The notes: generated by a model from the letters alone, not told the origin. A stretch of DNA of 64,000 nt from Pectinophora gossypiella (GCF_024362695.1 NC_065415.1:9465438-9529437); one strand, 5' to 3'; counted from the stretch's first letter, positions 44,690 through 57,489 are shown. Numbers and translations are program-made.

Positions 44690-45875
44690 GAAGATTTTAT
44701 TTGTGTGACGCACCCAGAGACGTAATTTATATTTTTATAGTCCTTTTTGCCACGCACCAGTGTATGTCATCATATTTGCATAACAAAAAAATACGGCAAG
44801 TAAAGGAAAAAGTCAAGTGCAAGTTAAGTTGTTGTTCAGCCTGCTAGTTGATGAATCGCGCCGGTAGGCCTTACGAACAAGTTACCATACCGCGTATACT
44901 CCGTTAAATATCGTCTTTCTTATGATTAACGGTCGTAACAGATATTGGACATTTTGTTCAGGGCAACGTTATTTCGGTTCAACATTTAAAATCTTGACTT
45001 GGCTCATGTGAGACTTGTTCTATCAACGAATTAAATGTCATAGTTACGACAGTTTGTCATAAGACGGACGATATGGACAACAAAAAATTGGCCAACAGTT
45101 TTCGTATATACGTATTATATTTTTAATGATCATTAATACGAAAGTACTTATAAACGCAAGTTCAATGGAGAAACCACACAAACACCCACAACACACCAAA
45201 ACATACACAAAATACACACATACTTATATGAAACACGAAACCGAAACACGGATGTTCGTGGTGATTCGTACTGAGAATCTTAGATAAACCACACTTTTCC
45301 GTATTTTGGTATTTCACTTGTGATCGGATGTTAAATACCAAAATTAACCCGAGGGCTTACTAGGAAAATGTAATAGAGGGCTGGGGATTTATTGAAAGTT
45401 AAATTGAGACGACCTTTACAGGTATATACTATATTGTGATGGTTAAGGTATTCATTAAATGAGCATGCCTACTCAAAATATAGTAGATCTTGTCGCAAAC
45501 ACCGATGTGCGCCGAAATAGTTGCTCGCCGATGTGTTAAAGGGTAGTGTTTTCATGGCGCGTTCTATTTTCGTGTTTTTGTCAATAACTAGATTGTTTTC
45601 AGCGTTGTTACATTTGTATGTCACTTTCATAGAGCAAAGGTTATTGCTGAGTTGTCCGGAGTAGTTCCTTCAGAAAGAGACGAGTAGGTATAAATCTCGT
45701 GGTGAATCAATGAGTCATAAGTTGAGTCAGCATTCATTGAAGTCTAGACTGCTCGGCGTATTTGTGATGAATGAATTCACCGTAAGTCGTTGCTTAATTT
45801 TTAAGGTCTCCATAGTGCTTAATGCTCGATTTGCTTAGCCGGAATTTATACCACGGGGAAAAGTGTTGCTTCCTG
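44690..45875. other. No gene seen
   Basis: Non-coding. A CA-rich stretch (about 45178-45225) is the only simple-sequence feature. Confidence 0.5.
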
Positions 45876-45878
45876 GAA

Positions 45879-46486
45879 TCCATACTAATATTATAAATAT
45901 GTGGGTGTGTCTGTTTGTTTGTCCGTCTTTCACGGCAAAACAGAGCGACAAATTGATGTGATTTTTAAGTGGAAATAGTTAAAGGGATGGAAAATGACAG
46001 AGGCTACTTTTTGTATCTCTGTCTCCCCACTTTCCTAAAATGGGGGTGGATGTTTGTATGGAGCAATCCGCAATTTTTAAGGTAAAATGCTGAAACTGGT
46101 ATGCGGAATATTTATGACTAACAAACAAATCGTCCATATTTTTTTTTGTAATCTGGCCCCTACCCTTTCAAAGAGGGGGTAAAATTTTATATGGTATGAC
46201 TTTTCGCAGGTTTCAAGATAGTAAGCTAAAAATTGGTATATAGTCTCTTTTTTACCAACGAAAAATTTAAATATGTTTTTTTATTTTTTTTATCTTATAA
46301 AATAGGTGGCTGGGGTGGAATAACGTCTACAGTAGCGTATTAAAATAATATTCTATTTTGAGCAGTGGGAAACTTCAGACTAGATAAGAAGAAGAGAAGA
46401 GAGAGTTCTCTTCTGTGTTCTAAATCAGGACAGCAGAACCGTGTTACCTCGAATTTAACGCGAGCGAAGCCGCGGTTAAAAGCTAG
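45879..46486 (+). mobile_element. Non-autonomous Helitron-like element
   Basis: Starts TCCATACTAATATTATAAAT after an A, and ends CGCGAGCGAAGCCGCGG, TTAAAAGCTAG before a T. A 5'-TC, a 3'-CTAG, insertion between A and T with no target duplication, and a short GC-rich stem just before the end all fit Helitrons. The first part has a GTGTGTCTGTTTGTTTGTCC run. No Rep/helicase ORF, so it must move in trans. Confidence 0.8.
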
Positions 46487-46598
46487 TATAAATAAAATAT
46501 TTTCTCAAATTCTATTAACTGGCCCACAAGTAATTATAATCTCTGGAGTGTCCCCCCAGCGGATAAAAATTGGTTGTAAATTAGATTTTCTTGATTTT

Positions 46599-47636
46599 AG
46601 GGTTCCGAACCTCAAAAGGATAAATGGAGCCCTTATAGGACCAGTTTGCTGTTCGTCCGTCTGGCTGTCTGTTCAAGACCTTTTTCTTGGAATAGCGTGG
46701 AGGTATCTGGTTGAAATTAACATGTAATACTTATAACTGCGGTCGGTTGAAGCTGTACAAAAATCAACCTTCTAAATACAGGTTGAGAAGCTGAGTTTAA
46801 GGCGGATGAGAAAATGTAACTATGTTACCTACTGAATAAAGATGATACATTTTTTTGGCCTTTATTATATATTATAATTATATATATATTTTCCATAGAC
46901 TTCCTGCCCTTATCCCACTTTAGACCTACTATAGTGAAAATTTACAAGAAGGAAGGCCTTACAGCACAAGTAAAGTAAAATTCGCAAATCATAAATTTGT
47001 TGTTCCCTCAAAAAAAGTATCTGTTTTTGGGATTAGTAGTACTTTTTTCTATTAGCGAAAAACCTAAAAATTGATCCTTTCACCCGCTCCCCCACTCCGA
47101 GTCGCCTCCTAGAAGTTGAACTCTTAGTATGTTAACTCCCTAAACACGCTGAACACATTTCTGCAAGAATCGCTTAGGTTCCCCCTTACATACTCTACAA
47201 CTCTTTTATTCATCATCACCAGCCCTTTAACGTCCCCACTGCTGTGGCACGGGCCTTCCCTGTGGATGGATAGGGAGATCGGGCCTTAAACCATCACGCG
47301 GGCCCAGCGCGGATTGATGGATATTAACGACTGCTAATGCAGCCGGGACCAACGGCTTAACGTGCCTTCCGAAGCACGGAGGAGCTCGAGATGAAAACTT
47401 TTTTTTTGTGGTCACCCATCCTATGACCGGCCTTTGCGAAAGTTGCTTAACTTCAACAATCGCAGACCCCCGAGTTTACCCCTGCGCCACCGAGCTCCTC
47501 CTCTACTCTCTCTCTTTTATTAACTGGACTAAATCCCGACCTTTTTCGACGTACAGAGACAATAGTCAACTGTAAAGTCAAAGCCTCGGAACCCTCGGTG
47601 CGGGGGTCGGCCTCGCACTTGTCCGACTTTTTTTTG
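46599..47636 (+). repeat. Dispersed repeat B, copy 3, interrupted
   Basis: Begins AGGGTTCCGAACCTCAAAAG and closes with CGGAACCCTCGGTGCGGG, CGCACTTGTCCGACTTTTTT. It is interrupted at about 47211-47395 by a SINE. The first 300 bp follow the copy at 32032. Confidence 0.75.
47211..47395 (-). mobile_element. SINE fragment, type III tail, nested in repeat B
   Basis: On the minus strand: TCCGTGCTTCGGAAGGCACG, TTAAGCCGTTGGTCCCGG, then a distinct tail with CCATCCACAGGGAAGGCCCG and GCAGTGGGGACGTTAAAGGG and a GATGATGAA end. The head is missing. The same tail is at 63755-63812. Confidence 0.85.
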
Positions 47637-47639
47637 TTC

Positions 47640-50160
47640 ATAATACAAATTGGCGCATGGTGTTATATTACTTACTTTTAATCGTTTATAAATATGGGGA
47701 TTACTTACCTGTCTGACCTATTTTTAATGTAAATGTTATAAGTATTGGAAAAGGTATTACTTTAACGACTAGCAACGTTCAATTTTATTTATAGTGTGTT
47801 TTAAAAAAATGCACAAACTCCTTTTAAGAATGTTAGATATCTTCCTTCCGGGTTTCTAAAAATAATGAATCCTCATTAAATAGTTTGGAGGCACTACGTA
47901 ATCGATATACTTACCTAATGAATAATCTGATATATCACTTCTCTTATTATATTTATAATGTTTAAGTATATGAATATGGCAGTTTTTATAAATCGAGCCT
48001 TTCTATCTCCAATTTTCTCGATGAATGATTATTTAAAAATCAAAAAGTCAACGTAAATAATAAGGGTTCTCATAGACTAAAATATAATTATTAAATACCG
48101 ACCAAAAGAGATTCAACCAGAACCGAATGTAAGAAAACAATAATTACTCGAATTCAATTATGTGTGGCTTGTTTATTTTATGACATCATATTATAAACTA
48201 AAACGAATCTATATTTGTAAACATCCGCGTGAAAATTTTTTTTAAAACGGGACCTATTGATTTTCACGAGCTTACACCATTTAACAGAGTTCATAATGTT
48301 AGCCTGAATGTTAAATAACTGCTTTTCTTTTGGAATTCTTTGTTCCATTTTTGAAGATGTTCTCTGAAGGAAACTGCCGTTTAAAAAGCTTAATGTATGT
48401 GAGGGTATGAGGCCGCGGCCGCCGCGCGCCGGGCGGCTGGCCACGCGTGTCCTCGTAAAAACCGTCTCTGCGGCATTACGTCACAAACTGGGTTTAGTGC
48501 CGTCTCTGCTCCCTCAGGACCTCTGACTCCATCACAAAAGTAAACATGGGCAAAATGAATTTGAACAATAATAGCGACCTTAATTTACCTCTGAGTAAAT
48601 ATACCTCGAAAGAAAATAAATTGCAAATTTCGCGTGTATCACAGTTTGACGTCACATCCGTCCAATTACCTCAGGCAACCCACTCTTCTTGTACAAAGTA
48701 AACTATACTCCCATTATCAAAGAAAACAGTGTTCGGAATGGCACTGAGTGACATTGTTTGAAGTTAAATTGCCAGGTAAGTAGTGCTGCCTGTTGCAATC
48801 AAGCCTGTTTCAGCTTTGACACGATCAAAGTATTAATGCGAACCTGTTGATGCTGCCACTTCCAGAAAAATAATTATGGTATCTGAAAAATGATCATTTA
48901 ATTACAAATATTGTGTTATTATACCTTATATAATAAGTACCTACACATATAATTCTTTTATTTACTTTTAAATAGGTAAGTACTTTTTAATTTGTGGAAG
49001 AAAAATAGGGCCCATTTGCGTAACCTTGAGTCATTTGAGATAATAAAATGAAATATGTTTGGATACCTACGTCACGAAGTTATGTTGTAAGAATCTCGTA
49101 TATGTGTTTTTAATATTAATATCAGTACTTACTCAATTTATCCAAAAGGCTCGCAAGGCAAGGTAAATAGGATCTCAAAGTTACGTTGTTCAGCTTTCGA
49201 TGTTGATCGTTGATATGTCCCAAGGATCCATTTCCAAATTCACTGGATACGAAATGTTTTCTCGATAGCGTCTGCATTATTTATGGGCCAAGTTCCAGTT
49301 CGGGTCACATAGCTCATGAGTTGTTTCAAATCAACAACCAGGCACACATATGTCGTAAATAACATTCGGGGAACGGAGTTTGTTGTCAACTAATAACAAC
49401 ACCATGTACACCGAAAACAATCATTTTAAGTTCACGCGCATTTGTTCTATGAAATCTCGTACAACACTTATAAATAGGCATTGTTAGGTCATTAATCGCC
49501 GAGTGTAAGTTTGGTGTGGGCTAAGGTTAAATTAGGTTGAATAAAGCTAGGTACATTTAGATTTTACAAATGCTATTTGCAAGTCGCTCGCCACACGACC
49601 GACAGTACTTCAGCAGTAGGCCAACCAAAATGACATAATTTGCTTGCATTCGGCCGCCCATTCGTGACGACACGTAACAATGACTGCGCGAACACTTTCA
49701 ATCAATAAAACGGCAAAAAAGTCGGCGAAGCGGAAAGCGGAACCAACAAAGGTCCGGAAGTTGGAGACAAACGTAATTACTAATTGGTAGGTACGTTCGA
49801 TTCAGATATTATTTAGGGCAGTAGTTATGAAATGTTTGCTACTGGAACTTTTAGTACGTGTACAGAGATTGGTTATGTAATAAGTAGAGCAAACATATGT
49901 AAACTATACTTGTCAAACGTAAACTTTTTGTCGAGGTGCAAATCTTGTGCTGACGTCATCCAAAAGACAAGTGTCAGAATGTGAAAGACAACAAGTGTAA
50001 ATGATAAAATTGTTAAAAATATTAATATAATCTGAATACAATACTTGATCTTGCCACACAACGTCTCAATTCGCAAACTGAAATGTAGCCGAGACGAGTG
50101 ATATCAAAATTATTTGCATAAGTAGCAATGATAGATGGTGCAGATAAGAGCAACTTATGT
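47640..50160. other. No gene seen; GC-rich patch at 48405-48450
   Basis: AT-rich non-coding DNA upstream of the lipase. The patch GGCCGCGGCCGCCGCGCGCC at about 48409-48428 stands out. A 51-codon ORF (48546-48701) starts in a good context (AAACATGG) but matches nothing I know. Confidence 0.45.
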
Positions 50161-50173
50161 AATCTTTATCGTT

Positions 50174-50352
50174 TATCGATATCAGTTAAGTAGATCGATT
50201 TGCGACCTTCTCGCGAGTGCAGTTAGCGCACGAGATATCCCCCTCCAAGCGGCGCCCCTTGTCTGGCGAGTGCGACGGACCTTTCTCTCGGTACCACGGG
50301 CAGTGACACAGTGACCGTGTTAGCGGCGGAGGGCCGCCAACCACCAGCGGTC
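50174..50352 (+). promoter_or_regulatory. Lipase core promoter region and 5' UTR
   Basis: A perfect palindromic TATCGATA (50174-50181), the DRE-type core-promoter element known from Drosophila, directly abuts an arthropod initiator TCAGT (50182-50186), about 170 bases above the ATG. There is no TATA box. The DNA from 50220 to 50345 is GC-rich. Which of several CAGT-like sites is the real start cannot be told from sequence. Confidence 0.45.
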
Positions 50353-51518
50353 ATGCACACCTACTATAATATTATACTCCTTCTGTTCGCGGTATGTAGC
50401 CTTACACTCGCGCAAAACTACAGCCGCGGCTCTGACCTCTCCTTCGTAGAATCGGTCTACGTCAAACTTTCTGGAGCATGTGAGTTTTGACCTTCAACAT
50501 TTTGCACATGCATTTTACTCTTGTGTTACTTTATTTAATAAGTACGTGATTAAATATAACTTCTTTTTTCTTTACAGGTAGAGCTATGGTTGATCTCAGC
50601 GGCACGTCAGGAGACCAAAATGAATTAATAAGCACACTGAAGATAGTCCAACTTGCCGGCAACACCATCAATTCTTACCCGATTAATGAATCATTTGTCG
50701 CTCTCACGCAACCTTCAGTATTCGACATAACGAAGCAAACCAAAGTGATTATCCACGGATTCAGAGACAGTTCACAATCTGCTGTTCCCTTGGAATTAGC
50801 ACAAGCCTACAACGATAAGCAGATGTTCAATGTATTGATGCTCGATGCAGAGGAAATGCTCGGCAAGCGTTACATATCTTCCGTCCGCAACGCTCGCCTG
50901 GTCGGCAAAAGACTCGCGAATCTTCTTGCTAATTTAGAAAATTTCGGAGCCAACGCAGAAGACTTCCACCTACTGGGCATTAGTCTTGGAGCCCACGTCG
51001 CGGGGTGGGCTGGCAAGTATTTTAAACAATACAAAGCTAAACATCTGGGGCGTATCAGCGGCCTGGATCCGGCGGGCCCTTGCTTCTCTCACGCGTACAG
51101 TGAACAAAGGTTGGATAAAACAGACGCAAATTACGTGGACGTGATACACTCGAATAGACTGGTGCAAGGGGTCATCGAGCCACTTGGTCACTCGGATTAC
51201 TACCTGAACGGAGGAGGGCCGACGCAGCCGGGTTGTTTTATGCCGTCGTGCAGTCATTTACGCGCAGCACAAGTGTATACGGAAAGTGTAAAAACTCCAA
51301 AATCGTTTGTAGGAGTGAGGTGTAAATCCTGGAAGCATTTTCAGGCTAACGCGTGTGAAAAGGATTTCTCTGTGTTAGGTTACGGGTCATCGACCACTAC
51401 TCGTGGCCTTTACTACCTGCGTACCGGAGGGAGCGCGCCCTATGGGCTCGGGATGGATGGCACGAAAGCTACCCGGACAACAAACGATTATTGGTTCCGA
51501 ACTTTAAACTTAACTTAA
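50353..51518 (+). CDS. Secreted lipase, pancreatic-lipase family (two exons)
   Basis: Join 50353-50479 and 50578-51518, 355 residues. The 98-bp intron starts GTGAGT and ends TTTACAG, splitting a Cys codon (residue 43). Residues 1-20 are a signal peptide (core NIILLLFAVCSLTLA). The family hallmarks are all present: oxyanion-loop HG at about 102-103 (VIIHGF), nucleophile Ser178 in GISLG, Asp206 in GLDPAGP and His269 in CSHLR. So an active triacylglycerol lipase or phospholipase A1 is expected, secreted into gut lumen or haemolymph. The length fits insect neutral lipases; the vertebrate PLAT domain is absent. Ser is kept, unlike in yolk-protein relatives. It has no neighbour on either side. Substrate cannot be decided from sequence. 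Confidence 0.95.
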
Positions 51519-51606
51519 TCTGTGATTTGATTTATAGGCATTTAAAAAATATGTTGCCATAGTGTAAATAATATTATTTTCGTAACTCAAATTATGAGTT
51601 CTAAGA

Positions 51607-51640
51607 AATAAATCGTGACTCGTGTTGGTGGCGGGTCTTT
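51607..51640 (+). terminator. Lipase polyadenylation signal
   Basis: AATAAA at 51607-51612, 89 bases after the stop codon, followed by a GT-rich stretch (CGTGTTGGTGGCGGG). Confidence 0.75.
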
Positions 51641-51644
51641 GCAC

Positions 51645-53655
51645 TATGAAGATTGGTGAGTGACTTCGATAGAAGATTTTTGTATTAGGTTAGTGTTAAT
51701 TTCCACAACAATATGACGTTCTCTTTATCACGTCGTAGAATCGTTCATATTACGAGCAGCTATTGTGAACTGTTAACAGTAAAGTGAATTTGTTATGCAA
51801 CTACCTCAACATGATATGTTCAGTGTTGTAACTATTTGAAATAAGATCGTTAAATTAAAGTGGCTGTTAAAATGATTTGTAAATATAATTTCAGCAAACA
51901 CGTACCGTTTCATTATTATTGTCCATAAAGTGGTTAACATATTTACCATTTTAACACTTCTATGCGCTATTGCGCGGCATACGTGTGCAGTTGCAAAAAT
52001 GTACAATTAATTACTAGACAAGGACTAGGTTCTTTGTTTTAACGCGTACTAATTATTACGCATGCAAACATTAACGTAAAAATGCGGGGTATTATTATTT
52101 TTTATAATTGCAAACTTTTTTACAATGGTCGCATTGTTCGCGAAACGTTCGTTGGTTTTGCGTCACCATTTCGCAACTCTGAGGACCGTGTCTAATGCAA
52201 AGCGAATCATCAACTAAGCGGAACCGTGCAATCTAGCCCAAGTTTATTAACAGAAAACACGTAGCCTGTATAAAACTATTTCCTAAACTTAGGCAAACTT
52301 ATTTTGACAACAATACCTATTAGATACAGAAAATTATCAGAAAAAAACGTATACAAAGAGCTGAAACGAAACATTTTTCTTTCACGGTTAAGTAGATTAG
52401 ATTAATTGAAACTGTTTTCAAAATTAATCTAACGGAACTTCGCTTATCGTGGTCTTCTAACCCCGTGGTCGATATCCTGTCATCATTTTAATTAGCAAAA
52501 TGACTATTTCTGAAGTAAGGTAGAAAATCTAGAAAAAGGTACAAAATGGGTCATATCTCCTAAACCGTAAATAATTGCTGAACATACATGGGGGTGTTTC
52601 TGGTAGCTAATGAGCCCTTCTATTTAATTTTTCATTTTGAACCTGAACTTCTGGGCCACCCTTTATATTACATAAATAAATAAATACTACTCCATACAAA
52701 ACGTAGATTCTCAACATGTAATCTAAGTTGGATAGTAGAAGATTAACTGTGATATACAACGTATAAGGAAATAATATCCTTATTACAGTAGCTTTATGTA
52801 TCGCTTTTACCTAGACAAATGATTTACGATAAGTTGTCGCTTTGCATGTTAAATAATAAACAATTAAACGCAGAATGTCAAAAACACGGAGTATTCTTTT
52901 CTCCTGCAATTATTCTTTTTCAACTCACACATCCAGCATTTCTCCCCGACATTTGCTTAATGATTTCATTTAATATTGACGCATGTAGGCAATGTAAGAT
53001 AGAACAAAATCGATTGTCCTAATCTCGACTGATACATCACTATGCTAATAAACGTCACAACACTTGTTCCTGTACTTTGACAAATCTAACTCGTACCACG
53101 CATTAAAGCTGATAAACGTCTTTTCTCGAAATATAATCACTATTTGTACTGAACTAATAGTTCTGTTTAATAGTAATAAAATGTTTCTGGCGTTAGTACA
53201 TTCGGTAATGGTTTAATAATTTATAACACAGAAATATATCCGCTTTTATAAAAAAAAATAGAACTTTCAGGCCCATGTGGTTTTAATGAAATTAATGTTT
53301 TCCTTTGAATTAATAATGTTTTTGAAAACGTCTAGCCGTATAATTGCTTTCCGGATAAATGCGAGGTTGGGCCGCTCATCTATTGTATCTTTTATTTGGT
53401 TTATTTTATAATTAAACTGTTTAAAGTAGCTGGTTCCTATTAGGTATACATATTGCTATAATTCTATTTCCTAAATCTGAGCGTTTTGGACTTATTACAC
53501 GCGCCTACAGTCTGCAGGCGTGAAATTATATATTATATGTATAATACAGGTATGATTGATATACTTAAAACCTCATTGGAATTAGAACCAAAATATTTAA
53601 AACCAAAACCAGTTACGTAGAATATACATATATGGCAATTTAAATTTAGAAAACA
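51645..53655. other. No gene seen
   Basis: AT-rich non-coding DNA downstream of the lipase. Confidence 0.5.
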
Positions 53656-53662
53656 TCGTACT

Positions 53663-53800
53663 GGTGGGTATAGAGCTCCTATGAATCAACCGAAGAGAGT
53701 AAGGAGCTTACTCCACTACGCTGCTTCACTGCGGTCGGTAGAAATGTTTTACAGCTAGAAGCCGGGACCAACGGTTTATCGTCCTTCCAAAGCACGAATT
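53663..53800 (-). mobile_element. SINE type I fragment, degenerate
   Basis: 'CTATGAATCAACCGAAGAG', 'GGAGCTTACTCCACTACG', 'AGCCGGGACCAACGGTTTA' and 'CCTTCCAAAGCACGAAT' are the complement of the type I body and tail with many changes. Confidence 0.75.
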
Positions 53801-53804
53801 ATTT

Positions 53805-55185
53805 ATCATTAAAAATAAGTAGGTACAATAATACAAACATTTTTTACAGTTGACGGTGCAACAAACACCAACTTTGGTTTGTCCGTACGGCATTCACCAT
53901 CGTTGCTTCCAATTTGTAACATAATATCATGCTCGAACAAATACTATTGTATTTATGATGATTATGAAAGATATTGAGAAAGGAATTTATACACTTGCAA
54001 GCGAAGTATACATACAATAGTTCGCTGCATTAGCTTCATACTGCGCGTTGCACATAACTACCTAATAACGACTAATAATTGATTATTTATAATTGATAGT
54101 TTTATCTGCCTATATTTTTATCATTTGTCTACCCTTTACTCCTAGTAATTGAAGTAATTGCACTATAATATTCTACTACTGTACCTGGAATTAATACAGG
54201 GAAATCAATTTAGTGTCGTAATTGTCGGATAATTTAGATCTAATCAAACCAATCGCTTCACGCAATGTTCTGCCACACCTGTGCCTAACAGAGGCTTTGT
54301 AGGAGTTAATTGTAATGTCATTATTATAACTATAATTAAAAGATAAACAAACAATAAGGAAAAATATATTCGGGCTTTCATCCATACATTTGTTAGTAAA
54401 AGAGTCTTAAAGTATGTTAGTATAAAATGATATTAAATTATGAAGTGAAATTACAATTAAAAAATACAATGATCAGTTAATTTAAAAATATACATATATT
54501 TAATCAATTCTAGAAGTCTTTAGGTTTAACTAGAATATACACCCATTGCCTAATTAGACAATAGACACGCCCTTAGCCCGTAATCGGAGTGGGCAGATCC
54601 ATAAAGCTACCAGAGGGCAGCTTGCCCGTACACTTTTTTAACAACGTTTTAAGAATATGATGAACCGTAAGCTGATGACGATCGAACATTGGAACACTTT
54701 TAAAGACCCTTTTTAAGATTAGAGATAAGTAAATGCTTAATATATACCGTGTGGCAGTACTTTATATAAATAAATAAATAAAGGCGAGATGAAGAGAAAA
54801 TGTTACCAAAAAACAAAGAACCCAACCAAACTTTTGATTTTGGAATTTTCAACCCTAAATGATGATGGCAATTTTAATATGTGACTACTTTCCGGATATA
54901 TTTTTTTCTAGTCATACCAATCTCTTCAAAGAATATAGTGGTGCAGCTGTGCCTATCAAAGTCGTGGTAGGTGTCCATTTGGTGTAAGGTGTAGTAAATG
55001 AAACAGTAAGTTTGAGTTAAGTGGTGTGGCGGTGCGCGAACGACGGCGGAAACTGCTAGTTACCGGCAGGGCAGCTGGTGACGGCTTGAAACGACCAATT
55101 AGAGCGCAGCACGAACTCTGTTCACACTCACTCGTTTCACACAAAATTCAACTAAGTATGCTATCGGATATTTTCACAAAATATA
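53805..55185. other. No gene seen
   Basis: AT-rich non-coding. AAATAAATAAATAAA simple sequence at about 54768-54782. Confidence 0.5.
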
Positions 55186-55191
55186 ATATTA

Positions 55192-55377
55192 CTAGCTTTT
55201 GCCCTCGACTTTGTAAGCGTGGTCTTCGGTTATATCGACTTTCCTGATACTGACAGAATGTTCTGTCCCCATTATAGAACTCTATCGCACTATCATATTT
55301 GACATTTAATGAGACTACGGTTTAATTTGTCAAAAAAGTTAATGTGACATGGTATCAAAATGTATACATATTAGTAT
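55192..55377 (-). mobile_element. Helitron-like element, degenerate
   Basis: Begins (plus strand) ACTAGCTTTTGCCCTCGACT, the complement of the AAAAGCTAGT end seen at 46486, and finishes around ATACATATTAGTATT, resembling the complement of the ATACTAATATTATAAAT start. It is decayed and only about 190 bp long. Confidence 0.55.
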
Positions 55378-55379
55378 TC

Positions 55380-56810
55380 GTGATCATACTCTATATCTGT
55401 CCATTTAAAGCACCCTTTGTCTGTTTCTGGGTTGCGATCTATCTACGTGGTAATTTTCTTTAAAACTGAAACAGCAGTTTAAGCGTGAGATAGTGATAGA
55501 CAACAGACATAGGTAGTTTCGGATTTACTTACACCTACAGCCTTATGGCGCTGCAGCTTTCTTGCATCTTAATCAAGCTAGGTGTGGGTTGAGCGCATAA
55601 TTTCAAATTAGACGCAACGTGATTGCATCCCTTAGTTTACTTCTGTGACACGCCCGAAATTATAGATGCCTCGCGTTGCAGGGTTTATAGAATACTTGCG
55701 CTGTGCCTCGAGTCACGGTTGATGCTGAAAATTTCATTTTATTCAGGACGCTTACTTATCCTTTACGTAGCCTGTATCCCTACAGTAACATATTTTACAT
55801 CAATGTTGTATCCCCTAGTCTTCCTCTCCTTTACGCCACTGTTTCCGATTCTGTGCAAGTCTTGTTTATTACCTAATTCATATAAAAGTCTTTATTACCT
55901 AATTCATATAAAAGTCTTTGTAGTTTTGCAAATAAACTTTATCCTTCTTGCCATAAGCAGCCTAGTAAATGTTAAATGTACCATATTTCTTTAACAATAT
56001 AAAGTTGACAAAGTAACGCAATTAAAAGGTTTCATTTTATTTATGTTTTACAGTTTCACCGACAGTTCACAACCAGTGTCTTGTAATGACCAATTAGCAG
56101 TCGGACGAGACGACTCCCATTCGCATGCACACCTTATACTAAATGACCGTGCATTTAAAACATTTAAAACTTTGTTTTTGCATTCAGTTTACTGAAACGT
56201 TGATTTTAAAATTGCAATAATTACGACCCCAGAGTACTTGTATAGGCGACCTGTATTGTAGATAGATTATGATACGGTATAGGGGTTAAAAACTGTTTAA
56301 GTTTCAATACGGCTAAATGCCCTAATCAGTATCACATGTATACAAATAATAACACCAATTAAATATAATAGTATTTCTAAGCTAAGGTCCGCAGTTTAGA
56401 AAGAAGGCTCACTACACTACATTAATCGAGCAATTATGGACAATATCGTAAAATGTACATTATTGCTTAGAAAACCTAAAATACTTTTATAAACTTAGCT
56501 AAGCCATAACGTTATATACTTAAGTGGCTTAACTGCTGAGAACAAAGCAATATCTATTAGGCAGTAAATTTTAACGGGCGTATTACTTAGAGTTTAAATT
56601 TAGCTTAATACTAAGTGTCTTTTCTCAGTCTGTACTCCTACTTCTACTTAGTGCTAAGAGACAAGGTACTTTAAGTTAAAGAACCTGGGGTGGTACAGAC
56701 GACCTGTATACGTGGGACTACAAAATCAGAAACAAAAATCTTTGTCAGATTGTCCCGTTGAACTTTGTGGAATAGGTGCTTTGGTAACGACATTGCAAGC
56801 TCAAATAATT
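55380..56810. other. No gene seen; 26-bp tandem duplication at 55865-55916
   Basis: Non-coding. The unit at 55865-55890 (TTTATTACCTAATTCATATA plus 6 bases) is repeated exactly once in tandem. The 123-codon frame at 55623-55994 spans it and has no domain; it is rejected as a gene. Confidence 0.55.
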
Positions 56811-56814
56811 TCTA

Positions 56815-56945
56815 TGTTGTCCGAAATATAAGATGATTCCGTGCTTCGGAAGGCACGTTGACCCGTTGGCTACTGTTTATTGAAGAAAGTACTTAGTCGG
56901 CACAAGGGCCATGACAGGGGCTTTTAGCAGCTCAATAATAATTCA
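56815..56945 (+). mobile_element. SINE fragment
   Basis: 'TTGTCCGAAATATAAGATG', 'ATTCCGTGCTTCGGAAGGCA' and 'GGGCTTTTAGCAGCTCAATA' match the body and part of the type II tail. It abuts repeat C. Confidence 0.75.
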
Positions 56946-56947
56946 AA

Positions 56948-57487
56948 TATCGTATGCCGTGATAAGCACACTTTTAGGACGGTTATTTTCTAAACATCAC
57001 TGTTCGGAAGAATTTTAGAGAAATATACCTATTTCCTTATTTCATACTTTTTAGAGCGTGATTTTTCCGTAGTCGGGTTTTATTTTTTAAACTTATCTTT
57101 TTATTTAATTTAATTTGGGGTCTTATTTATTTAAGATTACGTGCTTCTTTCTGATATGTGTTGTAATTTGGAGATAAAACCTATGTGTTACATGTCTGAG
57201 CAGTCATGTTATCAATTCAACGTAATACAAGAAAACCCGCTAGTAAAAGATGATGATGTAGATGTAGAGTAGATGTAGATGTACTTATTTGAAATGTGCA
57301 ATTAAGCCCGTTCATTTGATATCCAACACAATACCATGCGTAAAGAAAATGTCATCACTATAACCACCGGACAATGCTTCTAGTGATACTTCATTTGTTA
57401 AATTCTGACAGGTTAGTAGTTTATAAGTCAGGTTGGACATACATAGCGGTCGTAGCGTTCCTTTTTGCTTAGCCACAGTTGGGTAAA
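56948..57487 (-). repeat. Dispersed repeat C, copy 2 (inverted)
   Basis: The complement of 42383-42995, running from TATGCCGTGATAAGCAC to the TTTTTGCTTAGCC...GGGTAAAAG end. It contains an extra GATGTAGATGTAGAGTAGATG simple-sequence stretch near 57252-57281 that copy 1 lacks. Confidence 0.85.
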
Positions 57488-57489
57488 AG

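Noticed and set aside
46365..46727. 120-codon plus frame
   Set aside because: Spans the end of the Helitron-like element and the start of repeat B; chance opening.
55623..55994. 123-codon plus-strand frame, hydrophobic
   Set aside because: Composition expected of AT-rich DNA. It runs across a 26-bp tandem duplication and matches no family known to me.
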